DNA of 64,000 bases from Ellagibacter isourolithinifaciens (GCF_008831035.1 NZ_WAJR01000010.1:27233-91232), one strand, 5' to 3'. Counted from the first letter of the stretch, positions 8,759 through 18,014 are shown. The notes: a model not told the origin generated them from the sequence alone. A program made the numbers and translations.

Positions 8759-10294
8759 TTATCGCTTGCCTTCGTCCACCAGGTCCATCAAACGCTGCTG
8801 GGAGTTCACACCAAGCTTTTGATAGATATGGTAGATATGCGATTTGATAGTGGCAGGCGTCACCATTAGCTGCCCAGCAATGTACTCGGCGTTACGCCCC
8901 TTTGCGAGAAGCGCAAACACTTCGGTTTCGCGCGGGGTGAGTGAATACTTGCGCGACACCTCTTCGCAACGGTCTTGAAAGCCCTCTGAGTAAAACGGCT
9001 CTCCCCCATCACAAGTGCTCGCGGAGGGTATCACCTCCACCTCCTCGGGCTTCGAGACCGCTTCTATCGCCTTTTGCGCCGCAACGTTGATGAGCGAATC
9101 AAGCCGCCTTTTCGTCTTCGACTCATCACCACCGTAAACAGAGAACGCCACAACAATAACTACAACGAAAACGCAAGTGAACAGGTAGAGACTTTCACTC
9201 TCGAGGCGGAATACGAAAGCGGCGGCGTAGGCTAGAAGACATCCGATAAAGAAACCAACCCACGACGGAATTTGACGAAGCGCGAAACGGCGCACGGGAT
9301 GCAGACGGAACTCATAGTTCTCGATGCTCACCGAGAACCAAGTGAACATTTGATTATGCGCAAGCGTCGCCAAGGCAACGCACGCCCAAATCACACGCAA
9401 AGGACCCTCAAACAGGGGCATCATGAGAAGGCTTACTACCAAAAGTGGCAAAGCGATACGCTGAACAACCCCCACATCGATGTCGACACGCGAGCCAAGC
9501 ACGCACCAGACAACTGCGAGAGCAACACCGAAGATGCCGCTTGCACCGCCCACGAGCGCTGCCATGAAGCCTTGATAACACACCTCAATGCTCATAAGTC
9601 CATACACCGCACCACAACTCGCGACGGAAAAGAACGCGGGAGCAGACAAGTCGGGCACGCGGCGAAAATCCTGCACATTCGGGATAGAGCTTTTCGGAAT
9701 GGAGCGCGCAATCATCGCAGCAGACAAGACCGAAATGAAGAGGATGAGACACAATTCGAGCATACTCACCCACAGCTCTCCCGCAGCGTTCACGATAACG
9801 AACAGGAATGTGCCGCCAACCCCTCCCGAGACCACCACCCTCATGGTGAACGACGACTCCATTAGACTGAATATTACGCACCAGTACGTAGCCAAGATTG
9901 CTTGGGAAATTCCGAGCAACGCCCACGAAATCTCAAGAACGATAATCGGGAGAGCACCTGTCGCAGTGTAGGCGCACGCGCATATCATGGGCAAAAACGA
10001 CACGATCAGCGCAGCGACCGCAAGTCTATCTCGATTTTTGAAAAATAAATCAGCTTTCACCGCAAAGAAGCCAAAGGCGAAAGCAAGCGTCAACACAGAA
10101 ATGCATCGTATAAAAATTGCCGTCTGAATATCGCAAAACGACAGAAGCGGGAGTGACGGCGAGAACACCGCCGACAATTCCCAACCTATCAAACACGAAA
10201 AGCCGGCAACCGCCACCGCGAATAGCGATGCGACGCCGGCTTGCCGCCGAGTCGCCCCCTCCGACGATGCATCTTCCCCTTCGACGCTTTCCAT
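8759..10294 (-). CDS. LuxR-family regulator with a polytopic membrane N-terminus
   Basis: A 511-residue protein. Roughly residues 25-410 are hydrophobic with about twelve membrane helices arranged like an MFS carrier. The C-terminal 65 residues are a LuxR/GerE helix-turn-helix: LTPRETEVFALLAKGRNAEY, then VTPATIKSHIYHIYQKLGV. This architecture is widespread and multicopy in Eggerthellaceae, usually beside a metabolic cluster it is thought to control, with the membrane part as a possible sensor. GGGGAG before the ATG at 10294 sets the start. It is divergent from the zinc-ribbon and molybdoenzyme genes, which are its likely targets. Confidence 0.9.
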   Translation of the reverse strand: MESVEGEDASSEGATRRQAGVASLFAVAVAGFSCLIGWELSAVFSPSLPLLSFCDIQTAIFIRCISVLTLAFAFGFFAVKADLFFKNRDRLAVAALIVSFLPMICACAYTATGALPIIVLEISWALLGISQAILATYWCVIFSLMESSFTMRVVVSGGVGGTFLFVIVNAAGELWVSMLELCLILFISVLSAAMIARSIPKSSIPNVQDFRRVPDLSAPAFFSVASCGAVYGLMSIEVCYQGFMAALVGGASGIFGVALAVVWCVLGSRVDIDVGVVQRIALPLLVVSLLMMPLFEGPLRVIWACVALATLAHNQMFTWFSVSIENYEFRLHPVRRFALRQIPSWVGFFIGCLLAYAAAFVFRLESESLYLFTCVFVVVIVVAFSVYGGDESKTKRRLDSLINVAAQKAIEAVSKPEEVEVIPSASTCDGGEPFYSEGFQDRCEEVSRKYSLTPRETEVFALLAKGRNAEYIAGQLMVTPATIKSHIYHIYQKLGVNSQQRLMDLVDEGKR

Positions 10295-10513
10295 ACCTCT
10301 CCCCCTAAACATCTGGGTATGACACGACCCCTCAAGTTGCTCTCATTTCAATATTACCAGCTGTCGACCAGGCACACCCAATAAAAGATACTCCATTTAG
10401 TTAAAAGAGAGGCGCGCTTAAAAAAGGTGTCCCGCTGGCAACAAGAAGGCTGTCAAGCTGGCTTCTCGTTTTTCCGATGCGCCTTTCAACCAAACGAGCG
10501 AGAGGGGAAATTC
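10295..10513. promoter_or_regulatory. Divergent intergenic region ahead of the molybdoenzyme cluster
   Basis: About 220 bases, richer in A+T than the flanks, between the LuxR-type gene and the zinc-ribbon gene. It must hold the promoters for both directions. I see no single convincing -35/-10 pair or palindrome. Confidence 0.5.
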
Positions 10514-10783
10514 ATGTGTTTCAGACCACCAAGCGTCGATCAGGGTCCTGTCAAATGTCCGAAATGCGGAGCAATGGTTGACCCAAGCCTCGATGCATGT
10601 CCCAAGTGCGGAGCCAAAGCGACTACCGCCGTCGGGGCGCCGCCCGTGCCAGGGGCGCCAAGCGCACCTTCGATTCCAAAGGTCCCCGGTGCAGCGGGTG
10701 CACCTTCCGTACCGAGTGTGCCAAAGACACCGAGCGTTCCCTCTGTCCCCGGAGCGCCAAAAGTCAATGTGCCTCGGGGGTAG
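10514..10783 (+). CDS. Small zinc-ribbon protein with a Pro-rich repeat tail
   Basis: An 89-residue soluble protein. Residues 14-34 carry two CPKCGA knuckles, enough for one zinc ribbon. The rest is a low-complexity tail built from proline every three residues (blocks such as PSVPSVPKTPSVPSVPGAP). There is no signal peptide or membrane helix. GAGGGGAAA precedes the ATG. It lies 95 bases upstream of the large molybdoenzyme gene and is probably in its operon. The function is unknown; a role as a chaperone or scaffold for the metalloenzyme is only a guess. Confidence 0.75.
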   Translation: MCFRPPSVDQGPVKCPKCGAMVDPSLDACPKCGAKATTAVGAPPVPGAPSAPSIPKVPGAAGAPSVPSVPKTPSVPSVPGAPKVNVPRG

Positions 10784-10878
10784 CCAAAAGCGATTATTTG
10801 GGGACACGCAGCATTTAATCCATGGATAAGCCGGGGAAATCCCGACTCAATCAGACGAGAGCAAGGAGAGGAGCACGC

Positions 10879-13500
10879 ATGAGCAAGAACGCAAAGGGGA
10901 CACCGATTGTCAAGGGCCTCGGATTTGACAGCTTCGGACTCGGCGCCAACGCCTGCACAGTTGACATCGATGAGGAGGCGAACAAAATCCTGCGTATCAG
11001 GCCGTTTCACTTCGACGAGCATCAAACTCCCGAGGAATTAAACGCCTGGAAAATCGAAGCAAGGGGAAAAACCTTCGAGCCGGGCTTTAAAACACTGATT
11101 TCGCCATTGTCGCTTTGCTACAAGAAGCGCGTCTATTCTAAAAACCGCATTCCCTACCCTATGAAGCGCATTGACTGGGATCCGGCGGGGGAACGCAATC
11201 CACAAAATCGCGGCACAAGCGGTTATGAGCGCATCAGCTGGGACGAGGCAGCAGAAATCGTTGCAGCCGAAATAAAGCGCATGCATGATGAATATGCCCC
11301 GGAGGCAATCCTATGCGAAATTGACGGCCACGGCGAAACGAAAGTGGTGCACGCGAGCCACGGCTGTATTACCCATCTACTCGATCTGTGCGGCGGGTTT
11401 ACCTTGCAGTCCCGCCAGCCCGACAGCTGGGAAGGCTGGTATTGGGGCGCCAAGCATATCTGGGGCATGGACCCGCTCGGACAACAGAACAAGCAGAACA
11501 ACGTAATCAAAGACATTTCCGAAAATGGCGATGCAGTGTTGTTCTGGGGCTGCGACCCTGAGACCACTCCCCTCGGCTGGGGAGGATACATGGCAAGCCG
11601 AATCTGCTTCTGGTTCACAGAGATTGGGGTGAAGCAAATTCACATCTCCCCCGACGTGAACTATGCCAATGCCGTGCACGCCGACAAGTGGATCCCCGTC
11701 CTTCCCAACACCGACGCCGCGCTGCAGCTTGCCATCGCCTATACCTGGATAAAGGACGGAACCTTCGACCAGGAATATCTCGACACTCATGCCGTTGGCT
11801 TCGAGAACTTCAAGTACTACGTTTTAGGCGGCGAGGACGGCGTTCCGAAGACGCCGAAGTGGGCCGAAAAGATCTGCGGCGTGCCTTCCTACACCATCAA
11901 GGCGCTCGCCCGCTACTGGGCCAAGCACGCAGTCTCCATCGCGCATTGCAACGGCGGCTCGTTCATCCGCTCATGCTTCGCGCATGAACCAGCACGTCTC
12001 GAAGTGGCACTTCTGGGCATGCAAGGTCTCGGAAAGCCTGGCGCTAACCAGTTCAAATTCATGGAGTGGACACTCTTCGGCATTCCCACGCTTGACCCCC
12101 TGCCTCCTTCAACGCATATCCCCAGTCTGGGAGCTGCGTATCGCGGATACGTCACCGGAACCAAGACAAGCTTCATCCCCAAGACCATGATTCCCGAAGC
12201 AATCATGAATCCACCCGTCTCATGGTACGGACACATCTCCGCTGGCTTGCCTCGTGAAGACCAGTTTGACGGCCCTTACACCTTCCCGCCCGAAGGCGGA
12301 AGCCGCGTGCACATGATTTGGTCCGATTCTCCCTGCTGGGAAACATGCTGGAACGGCGGATTCAAAATGCAGGATGCGCTGCGCGACGAGTCGATCGAGT
12401 GCGTCGTGGTGCAGCATCCCTGGATGGAAAACGACACCATGTTCGCCGACATCATCCTTCCCTCGAATACCAAATTCGAAACGGAAGACATCGGTACGGA
12501 TTGCGACTCAGGCCAGTGGAACGTCGTGTTCTATGAGCGCCAGGCAATTAAGCCTTTAGGCGAGTCTAAGTCTGACAAGGAAGTCGTCGCAGAAGTAGCC
12601 AAGAAACTCGAGAAGTTCGGCGGCATTTACGAGGATATCTACGACAAATATCTGGGGGGGAAAACCGACGACGAATGGATTCGCGTGGGCTTTGACACAA
12701 GTGGTGCTCCCGAAGGCATGTCCTTTGAAGAATTCAAAGAGAAGCAGTACTACGCCTTCCCCACTCGCGAGGACTGGAAAGACATCCCCGCTGGCGTGCG
12801 TGAGTTCCACGACGATCCCGAGGCAAACCCGCTCCGCACACCATCCGGCAAGCTGGAGTACTACTCCACCACGCTTGCGCAGAACTTCCCCGACGACAAA
12901 GAACGTGGCCCCATTCCGCATTGGGTTGACGAAGGCGCTGGGCATCAGGAACGCCAGTATCTGGAGCGCGGTCGTAAGTATCCGTTCCTGCTGGTATCTA
13001 ACCACCCGCATTTCCGCGTACATGCCCAGCACGACGACGTCACGTGGTTCCGCGAAATGGAAACCTGCAAAGTAACCGGGCCCGACGGCTACAAATATGA
13101 ACCCGTATGGGTGAACCCAATAGATGCGGGCAAGCTCAGTCTCGAAACGGGAGATGTGGTGCGCGTGTACAACGAGCGCGGTGCCGTACTTGGCGGCGTT
13201 ATCGTGTCAGAGCGCATTATGCCAGGCGCAGTTTATCAGGATCACGGCGCGCGCTGCGACTCCATTGTATTAGGAGAGGGCGGTCTCGACCGCGGCGGCG
13301 CGAACAACCTTATCGCTCCAACCGCCTGCACGTCCAATCATGCCCACGGCGAAGTGACAAGCGGCTTTTTGGTAAACATCGAGAAGGTTGATGTGCACAA
13401 GCTTGCCGAGGAATATCCCGAAGCGTTCGAGCGCGACTACGATCCAGCGTGCGGTCTTGTTGCCACTGCGCGCGTCGTCAACGGAAAGGAAGGCGAATAG
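10879..13500 (+). CDS. Molybdopterin oxidoreductase large subunit, transhydroxylase type
   Basis: An 873-residue catalytic subunit of the bis-MGD (DMSO reductase) superfamily. It lacks both a Tat signal and the N-terminal 4Fe-4S cysteine motif, so it should be cytoplasmic and without its own cluster. This, the length and the partner subunit match pyrogallol-phloroglucinol transhydroxylase of Pelobacter acidigallici, where from memory His144, Asp174 and Ser175 surround molybdenum. Here His151 and the Asp182-Ser183 pair lie at the corresponding offset. Related Eggerthella enzymes remove hydroxyls from catechols. AAGGAGAGGAG before the ATG at 10879 sets the start. The Fe-S subunit follows after two bases. 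Confidence 0.88.
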   Translation: MSKNAKGTPIVKGLGFDSFGLGANACTVDIDEEANKILRIRPFHFDEHQTPEELNAWKIEARGKTFEPGFKTLISPLSLCYKKRVYSKNRIPYPMKRIDWDPAGERNPQNRGTSGYERISWDEAAEIVAAEIKRMHDEYAPEAILCEIDGHGETKVVHASHGCITHLLDLCGGFTLQSRQPDSWEGWYWGAKHIWGMDPLGQQNKQNNVIKDISENGDAVLFWGCDPETTPLGWGGYMASRICFWFTEIGVKQIHISPDVNYANAVHADKWIPVLPNTDAALQLAIAYTWIKDGTFDQEYLDTHAVGFENFKYYVLGGEDGVPKTPKWAEKICGVPSYTIKALARYWAKHAVSIAHCNGGSFIRSCFAHEPARLEVALLGMQGLGKPGANQFKFMEWTLFGIPTLDPLPPSTHIPSLGAAYRGYVTGTKTSFIPKTMIPEAIMNPPVSWYGHISAGLPREDQFDGPYTFPPEGGSRVHMIWSDSPCWETCWNGGFKMQDALRDESIECVVVQHPWMENDTMFADIILPSNTKFETEDIGTDCDSGQWNVVFYERQAIKPLGESKSDKEVVAEVAKKLEKFGGIYEDIYDKYLGGKTDDEWIRVGFDTSGAPEGMSFEEFKEKQYYAFPTREDWKDIPAGVREFHDDPEANPLRTPSGKLEYYSTTLAQNFPDDKERGPIPHWVDEGAGHQERQYLERGRKYPFLLVSNHPHFRVHAQHDDVTWFREMETCKVTGPDGYKYEPVWVNPIDAGKLSLETGDVVRVYNERGAVLGGVIVSERIMPGAVYQDHGARCDSIVLGEGGLDRGGANNLIAPTACTSNHAHGEVTSGFLVNIEKVDVHKLAEEYPEAFERDYDPACGLVATARVVNGKEGE

Positions 13501-13502
13501 CC

Positions 13503-14330
13503 ATGGGCAAGGTTTTCATCTTCGATGCAGCAAAGTGCAACGGATGCCGCAACTGTCAGCTAGCATGCAAGGACGAGCATGTCGACAACGAATGGCTCCC
13601 CTATGCTAAACCCCAACCCGACACTGGGCAATTTTGGACCTCCATGGAAGAAATCATTCGAGGGCAAGTTCCCAAGGTGAAGGTATCCTACGTGATGCAT
13701 CGCTGCCAACACTGCGACAACGCCCCATGCATGAAAGCCGCACCCGACGCGGTATATAAGCGCGAAGATGGCTTGGTTATCATCGATCCCGTGAAGGCCG
13801 AAGGCAAGCGCGAGCTTGTAGATGCCTGCCCCTATGGCGCCATCTTCTGGAACGAGGAACTCTCAATACCTCAAAAATGCACTGGATGCGCTCACCTGGT
13901 CGACGAGGGAGAACTTCCTCACTGCGTAGACGTATGTCCGCACGAAGCACTGCGCTTTGGGGACGAAGAGGATTTTGCTGACGAAATCGCAAAAGCCGAG
14001 GCCATCGCGCCCGAGCGGGCCGCCAGTGACGAGCCGCGCATGTACTATCTGAACCTGCCCAAGCGATTCATCGGCGGCATCATCGTTGATCTCGAGGCTG
14101 ACGAAGTCATCATTGGGGCAAAGATCACACTCGAGAATCTCGATTCCGGCGAAATCAAGGTGACCGAATCTGACGACTTCGGCGACTTCTGGTTCCACCA
14201 GATTCCCGCCGCAAAGTTTAGGGTATACGTCGAAGCCAATGGCTATCTCACTCGAGTCATCGAGGCAGATACCACCAATGAAGATAAAAACATTGGTCCG
14301 ATCGATCTCTATATTAACCAGTTAGGATAG
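13503..14330 (+). CDS. 4Fe-4S electron-transfer subunit with C-terminal beta-barrel, transhydroxylase type
   Basis: A 275-residue subunit with twelve cysteines in ferredoxin-like groups, the first being CNGCRNCQLAC (Cys12, 15, 18, 22) and the last CTGCAHL with CVDVCPHEA. That supports three 4Fe-4S clusters. Residues from about 190 to the end form a predicted beta-barrel of the Cna-B/transthyretin-like kind (GGIIVDLEADEVIIGAKITL). This two-part build is the mark of the transhydroxylase beta subunit. It is translated right after the large subunit and should form the heterodimer. A strong terminator follows. Confidence 0.9.
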   Translation: MGKVFIFDAAKCNGCRNCQLACKDEHVDNEWLPYAKPQPDTGQFWTSMEEIIRGQVPKVKVSYVMHRCQHCDNAPCMKAAPDAVYKREDGLVIIDPVKAEGKRELVDACPYGAIFWNEELSIPQKCTGCAHLVDEGELPHCVDVCPHEALRFGDEEDFADEIAKAEAIAPERAASDEPRMYYLNLPKRFIGGIIVDLEADEVIIGAKITLENLDSGEIKVTESDDFGDFWFHQIPAAKFRVYVEANGYLTRVIEADTTNEDKNIGPIDLYINQLG

Positions 14331-14355
14331 CAACGTCCCACGCAGCACTTTTCAA

Positions 14356-14386
14356 AGCCCAAGCCTCTATAGGCTTGGGCTTTTTT
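14356..14386 (+). terminator. Intrinsic terminator of the transhydroxylase-like operon
   Basis: An exact eleven-pair stem (agcccaagcct at 14356-14366 with its complement at 14371-14381), a four-base loop and a T-tract from 14381. Confidence 0.95.
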
Positions 14387-14395
14387 ACTCCATAT

Positions 14396-14413
14396 TATCA
14401 CTGTATCGTGATA
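14396..14413. promoter_or_regulatory. Palindromic operator candidate at the DUF4160/DUF2442 promoter
   Basis: TATCAC at 14396-14401 and GTGATA at 14408-14413 form a dyad with a six-base spacer. An A+T-rich stretch with -10-like tatatt follows, then the GTG start 33 bases on. The second gene of the pair encodes a helix-turn-helix domain, so self-repression here is plausible. Confidence 0.55.
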
Positions 14414-14445
14414 CTATATTATCTGCAAGATTGAAAAGGGGAGCC

Positions 14446-14700
14446 GTGCCAGCACTTTCAACATTTTACGGAATCGTGATTCGGATGTACTTTCTGCAAT
14501 CAGAGCACAACCCTCCCCATGTTCATGCAATTTATGGCGAAGATACCGCCGCGTTCGATATCAATACAGGCGGATTGCTTGATGGCAAGTTGCCTGCACG
14601 CGCATCTGGGATGGTCAGGGAGTGGATTGGAATCAATCGCGATGCCCTGCTCAGCATGTGGGAAACGCAGGAGTTCAAGAAACTCGACCCACTGAGTTAA
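14446..14700 (+). CDS. DUF4160 domain protein
   Basis: An 84-residue protein of the DUF4160 family. The MPALSTFYGIVIRMYF opening and the HNPPHVHAIYGE segment (residues 21-32) are the family core. I start at GTG 14446 because AAAAGGGG lies just before it and family members begin this way. DUF4160 proteins are usually encoded directly before a DUF2442 protein, as here, and the pair is often regarded as toxin-antitoxin-like; that role is not proven. The next gene begins eleven bases after the stop. Confidence 0.82.
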   Translation: MPALSTFYGIVIRMYFLQSEHNPPHVHAIYGEDTAAFDINTGGLLDGKLPARASGMVREWIGINRDALLSMWETQEFKKLDPLS

Positions 14701-14711
14701 GGAGGTATTCA

Positions 14712-15146
14712 ATGTTTCACAAAATCAAAGATGTCTATCCACTACCCAATATGAAGCTTAGCGTTCTATTCACCGACGGAACCACAAAGAAATATGATGT
14801 TGCCCCGCTCGCAATGAGAATTCCCACTTTCAAAGCCCTCGAAGACGACTCGTTGTTCAACGATGTCCAAGTAGACGTCGGCGGCTACGGCATCATATGG
14901 AATGACTACATCGATCTTTCGTGCGATGAGCTCTGGTATAACGGGGTCACAGAAAGCACGCCTTTTGACGACCTTATGTCATTCGCTGACGCCTCAGAGC
15001 TGTGGGGGTTGAGCGAATCGACACTTCGCAAGGCAGTTTCATATGGAAAGATCGTCTCAGGTGTTGATGCACGAAAATACGGGAAACAGTGGATCGTAAC
15101 AAAAGACGCCATGCAGAGAGAATACGGCGATCCGGTTTCCGCATAG
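14712..15146 (+). CDS. DUF2442 protein with C-terminal helix-turn-helix
   Basis: A 144-residue protein with two parts. Residues 1-80 are DUF2442 (VYPLPNMKLSVLFTDGTTKK, then GYGIIWNDYIDLSCDELWYN). Residues 92-140 are an excisionase-like helix-turn-helix (FADASELWGLSESTLRKAVS, then KQWIVTKDAM). GGAGGT before the ATG gives strong translation. By analogy with toxin-antitoxin operons this would be the DNA-binding, self-regulating partner of the DUF4160 protein. That is inference from gene order and the palindrome at 14396. Confidence 0.82.
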   Translation: MFHKIKDVYPLPNMKLSVLFTDGTTKKYDVAPLAMRIPTFKALEDDSLFNDVQVDVGGYGIIWNDYIDLSCDELWYNGVTESTPFDDLMSFADASELWGLSESTLRKAVSYGKIVSGVDARKYGKQWIVTKDAMQREYGDPVSA

Positions 15147-15149
15147 CAC

Positions 15150-15185
15150 AAAAAGGCCTGCCATCCGAAGCGGATCGCAGGCCTT
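15150..15185 (-). terminator. Intrinsic terminator, mainly for the anion symporter gene
   Basis: aaggcctgc at 15153-15161 pairs with gcaggcctt at 15177-15185, and an inner atccg/cggat stem extends it. The A-run at 15150-15154 gives TTTTT on the minus strand. It lies between the convergent DUF2442 and symporter genes. Confidence 0.9.
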
Positions 15186-15216
15186 GATAGATAAGTTCTT
15201 GAGACGTTGAAACTAG

Positions 15217-16629
15217 CTAGATGCCCAAGATTCCCACGATAAACGGCATCCATGCCGCCATGAGAAGAACGAGCACGATGGATGGAATAATGCCCGTTTT
15301 GAACATATCACCAAAGGTATAGTAACCCTCGCCGTACGTTAACATGACCGTCGGGTTCACCGGCATGAGGTAGTTGCCAGCAACGACAACCGCCAAGGCA
15401 ATAGTCGGAACAGCAGGCGACATGCCGAACCCTGCGCACAGCGTGATCATAATCGGCAGGAAGATACCAAGAATGGCGACGCCAATCGGGCAGACGGTGT
15501 GCAGGATATACACGAAGGCAAGCATAAGTGCCAACGCCGCAAACGAGCTCAGGCTCATAACGCCGCTATTGGTGATAAGACCAGCCAAAAACGCAGCGCC
15601 ACCCGTAGACTCGATAACCGAACCAAGCGACATGATGGTCCCGCACATGAGCACAATGCCCCAGGGCACGGCGTCCTGAAATTCCTTCCAAGACAGGAGT
15701 TGCATGCCAGGAAGAAACATCACGGTAAGACCGATCAATGCAACGACCGTAGCGTTCAGCACCGGAATCCAGTTGCCGGCAATCCAGAGAACGAGCAAGC
15801 CGAGCACGACAATAATAGCCTTGATTTCATAGGGCTCAATCTTCTTAGCTGCGGCAGCCTGTTCGCGGATACCCTGAAGGCACTCGTCGGTAATGGGTTC
15901 GGGTTTCAGAATCTGAGTGATAAAGAACCAGGTGACGGGAACCATCACGATAACCACCGGCAACGCGACGATGACCCAATCGAGGAACGAGACCGACGCG
16001 CCCGTAGCCTTCTGGAGAATATTCATTGCAACAACGTTGAAAGAGCTACCTGCCGGCGTTGCCATGCCACCCGTGACGGCAGAAATCGGGATGCCAATCA
16101 TCAAGCAGCGTCCAAGATTAGATTCTAAGGGTTTGGCGTTTGCAGCTTTCAGGATGGCAAGTGCAAAACCAAGAAACAGGACCGTGCAAGGCACGTCAGA
16201 CATGATTGTCGAGACAAGCGTGGTCGCAATCATAAAGCCCAGAACCAGCTTGCGAGAATTCGATCCCGTCCATTTGATGAGGGCCCCAATAAGACGAGTT
16301 CCCCAGTTGGTCTTCAACATGATAACGGGCAGCGAGAACACCGCAATGATGAAGAACAGTGCCGGACTAGCAAAACCGCCAATTGCCTGGCCCAAGCCGC
16401 CGACGATGCCCAAAACCGGACACATTACAATGATGAAAAGTGCCGTAACACCCAAAGGTAGCGCAGATGTCACCCACAAGGACACCAGCGCCAAAAGCAA
16501 GCCAAGTGTCATGACCCCTTCGTGACCGAGCGTCTCGCTTCCTGGAACGAAAATCGATCCTACGATAAAAACAGCTGCCAAAGCAATACCGATGAGTCGC
16601 TTCGACATGGGTACGTTCGTGCTTTCCAT
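15217..16629 (-). CDS. DASS/SLC13-family anion symporter
   Basis: A 470-residue membrane protein with about twelve helices. The TPAGSSFNVVAMNIL segment near residue 190 and the HTVCPIGVAILGIFLPIM and YLMPVNPTVMLTYGEG segments in the second half are the twin conserved blocks of divalent anion:Na+ symporters. These import di- or tricarboxylates or sulfonates. AGGAGGAG precedes the ATG. It lies just downstream of the MFS gene on the same strand, 47 bases away, so the two carriers likely share a transcript and may bring in substrates for the molybdoenzymes. Confidence 0.88.
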   Translation of the reverse strand: MESTNVPMSKRLIGIALAAVFIVGSIFVPGSETLGHEGVMTLGLLLALVSLWVTSALPLGVTALFIIVMCPVLGIVGGLGQAIGGFASPALFFIIAVFSLPVIMLKTNWGTRLIGALIKWTGSNSRKLVLGFMIATTLVSTIMSDVPCTVLFLGFALAILKAANAKPLESNLGRCLMIGIPISAVTGGMATPAGSSFNVVAMNILQKATGASVSFLDWVIVALPVVIVMVPVTWFFITQILKPEPITDECLQGIREQAAAAKKIEPYEIKAIIVVLGLLVLWIAGNWIPVLNATVVALIGLTVMFLPGMQLLSWKEFQDAVPWGIVLMCGTIMSLGSVIESTGGAAFLAGLITNSGVMSLSSFAALALMLAFVYILHTVCPIGVAILGIFLPIMITLCAGFGMSPAVPTIALAVVVAGNYLMPVNPTVMLTYGEGYYTFGDMFKTGIIPSIVLVLLMAAWMPFIVGILGI

Positions 16630-16676
16630 TATCTCCTCCTTATAGATTTATAGACACAACAGAAACGGACTCCCAT

Positions 16677-18014
16677 TTAACCCCCGACAACCTCCTTACT
16701 GCGAACGCCGCCTTCTCCCCTTGCAGGAAAACGAACGAGTATGCCGCACACCGCACACGCCGCAACGATTCCCGCGGTTACGTAAAACGCCAGAGCACAC
16801 GACCCCGTCGCATCGAAAAAAGCACCGCTCATAATAGGAAGAGCCGAAGCGACAAGGGTTGTAATCATAATCCCAGTACCTAAATTTTTCGAAAGCGACC
16901 CTGCTCCGAAGTAGTTAGCCATAGCCGTCGGAAATACTGCATTCACGCCGCCGAACCCAACGCCAATACAAGCGTAGAAAACGAGCAGCATGGCATCGCT
17001 TGACGCCTCGGCACCCACTACGATACCAATCACGAGAATGAGCGCGGCTACTACGATAAGCCGTATCGGCTCAATGCGATCGGACACTATCCCCATGGAA
17101 ATCTTGCCCACAAGGCCCATTGCCCCCATAAGCGCCACCCCCGCAACAATAAGACCACTATCGAAACCGAGCGACGTAAAATGGAGAAAACCCTGCGAAG
17201 TTGAGAGCGTATATGCCGCGAACCCACTCGTTGCCGCAAGGGAAATGAGCCAAAACGTCGGCGTACGAACAACTTGTTTGAACGGGACGCTCTCTTTATT
17301 CTTGTACACCACGAACCTATAATCGCATTTTTTAGCTGCCACCTTGGCTCCTGACGTGCCATCAGGTATTTCCCCGATGTCAGAAGGGTGATTTTTCACC
17401 AAGAAAAACGCCACAGGAATAGCCAACGCAACAAGCGCGGCAATGAGATACCAGCCGCTTCTCCAACCGCCGCCAGTGGCTCCCATGATGGCGTTCACGG
17501 CAGGCGGTGCAATAAATGACGAACTTGCACCAATGACCATCATGCAGGTCATCGCTACGCCACGACGCTCCACAAACCAGCTGCCCAAAGTGCTCTGCAC
17601 CGCAAGCTGACCCACCATCATGGTAGCCGCGCTTGCCACAACTCCGAACACGGCAAAATAGGCAACCGGCGAAGAGACGAAAAAGATGAGCGCGAGTATG
17701 GCGCAAAGGAGAACCATCGCGCCGAGCGTCATGCTGAAACGAGCACCGAACTTTGAGATCAGTGCACCAACAAGCGGCGCTGAAATACCTTGCACCAGCA
17801 CGAAGAGCGAGAACCCCGTTCCGAGCATCGTCGCGTTCATCCCGAGCGCCTCGTCTTGAAGCATGAGCGGATTCACGATGGTAGCCGTCGCGAGAATAAT
17901 CCCCGATGAACAGAAATATAGAAAGCCAAGAATCACAACGAGCGCGTAACCGTAAAAGAAGCCACACTTTGAATCTTTTGCCTCTAGCTCTTTTCGCTGC
18001 GTGATAGATGACAT
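16677..18014 (-). CDS. MFS transporter (oxalate:formate antiporter-like)
   Basis: A 445-residue major facilitator protein with twelve predicted helices. The AVQSTLGSWFVERRGVAM segment after helix 4 is typical of the OFA and monocarboxylate-like branch, and GKISMGIVSDRIEPIRL is the repeat of MFS loop 2-3. A GTG nine bases upstream is in frame but overlaps the GAGGGGAG ribosome binding site, so I use ATG 18014. Close relatives flank catechol dehydroxylase genes in Eggerthella and are thought to import the aromatic substrate; here that is inference. Confidence 0.88.
   Translation of the reverse strand: MSSITQRKELEAKDSKCGFFYGYALVVILGFLYFCSSGIILATATIVNPLMLQDEALGMNATMLGTGFSLFVLVQGISAPLVGALISKFGARFSMTLGAMVLLCAILALIFFVSSPVAYFAVFGVVASAATMMVGQLAVQSTLGSWFVERRGVAMTCMMVIGASSSFIAPPAVNAIMGATGGGWRSGWYLIAALVALAIPVAFFLVKNHPSDIGEIPDGTSGAKVAAKKCDYRFVVYKNKESVPFKQVVRTPTFWLISLAATSGFAAYTLSTSQGFLHFTSLGFDSGLIVAGVALMGAMGLVGKISMGIVSDRIEPIRLIVVAALILVIGIVVGAEASSDAMLLVFYACIGVGFGGVNAVFPTAMANYFGAGSLSKNLGTGIMITTLVASALPIMSGAFFDATGSCALAFYVTAGIVAACAVCGILVRFPARGEGGVRSKEVVGG

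Noticed and set aside
10514..10783. Idea that the proline-rich protein is an artefact frame
   Set aside because: Two clean CPKCG knuckles, a ribosome binding site and its position before the enzyme gene support a real gene, so I kept it.
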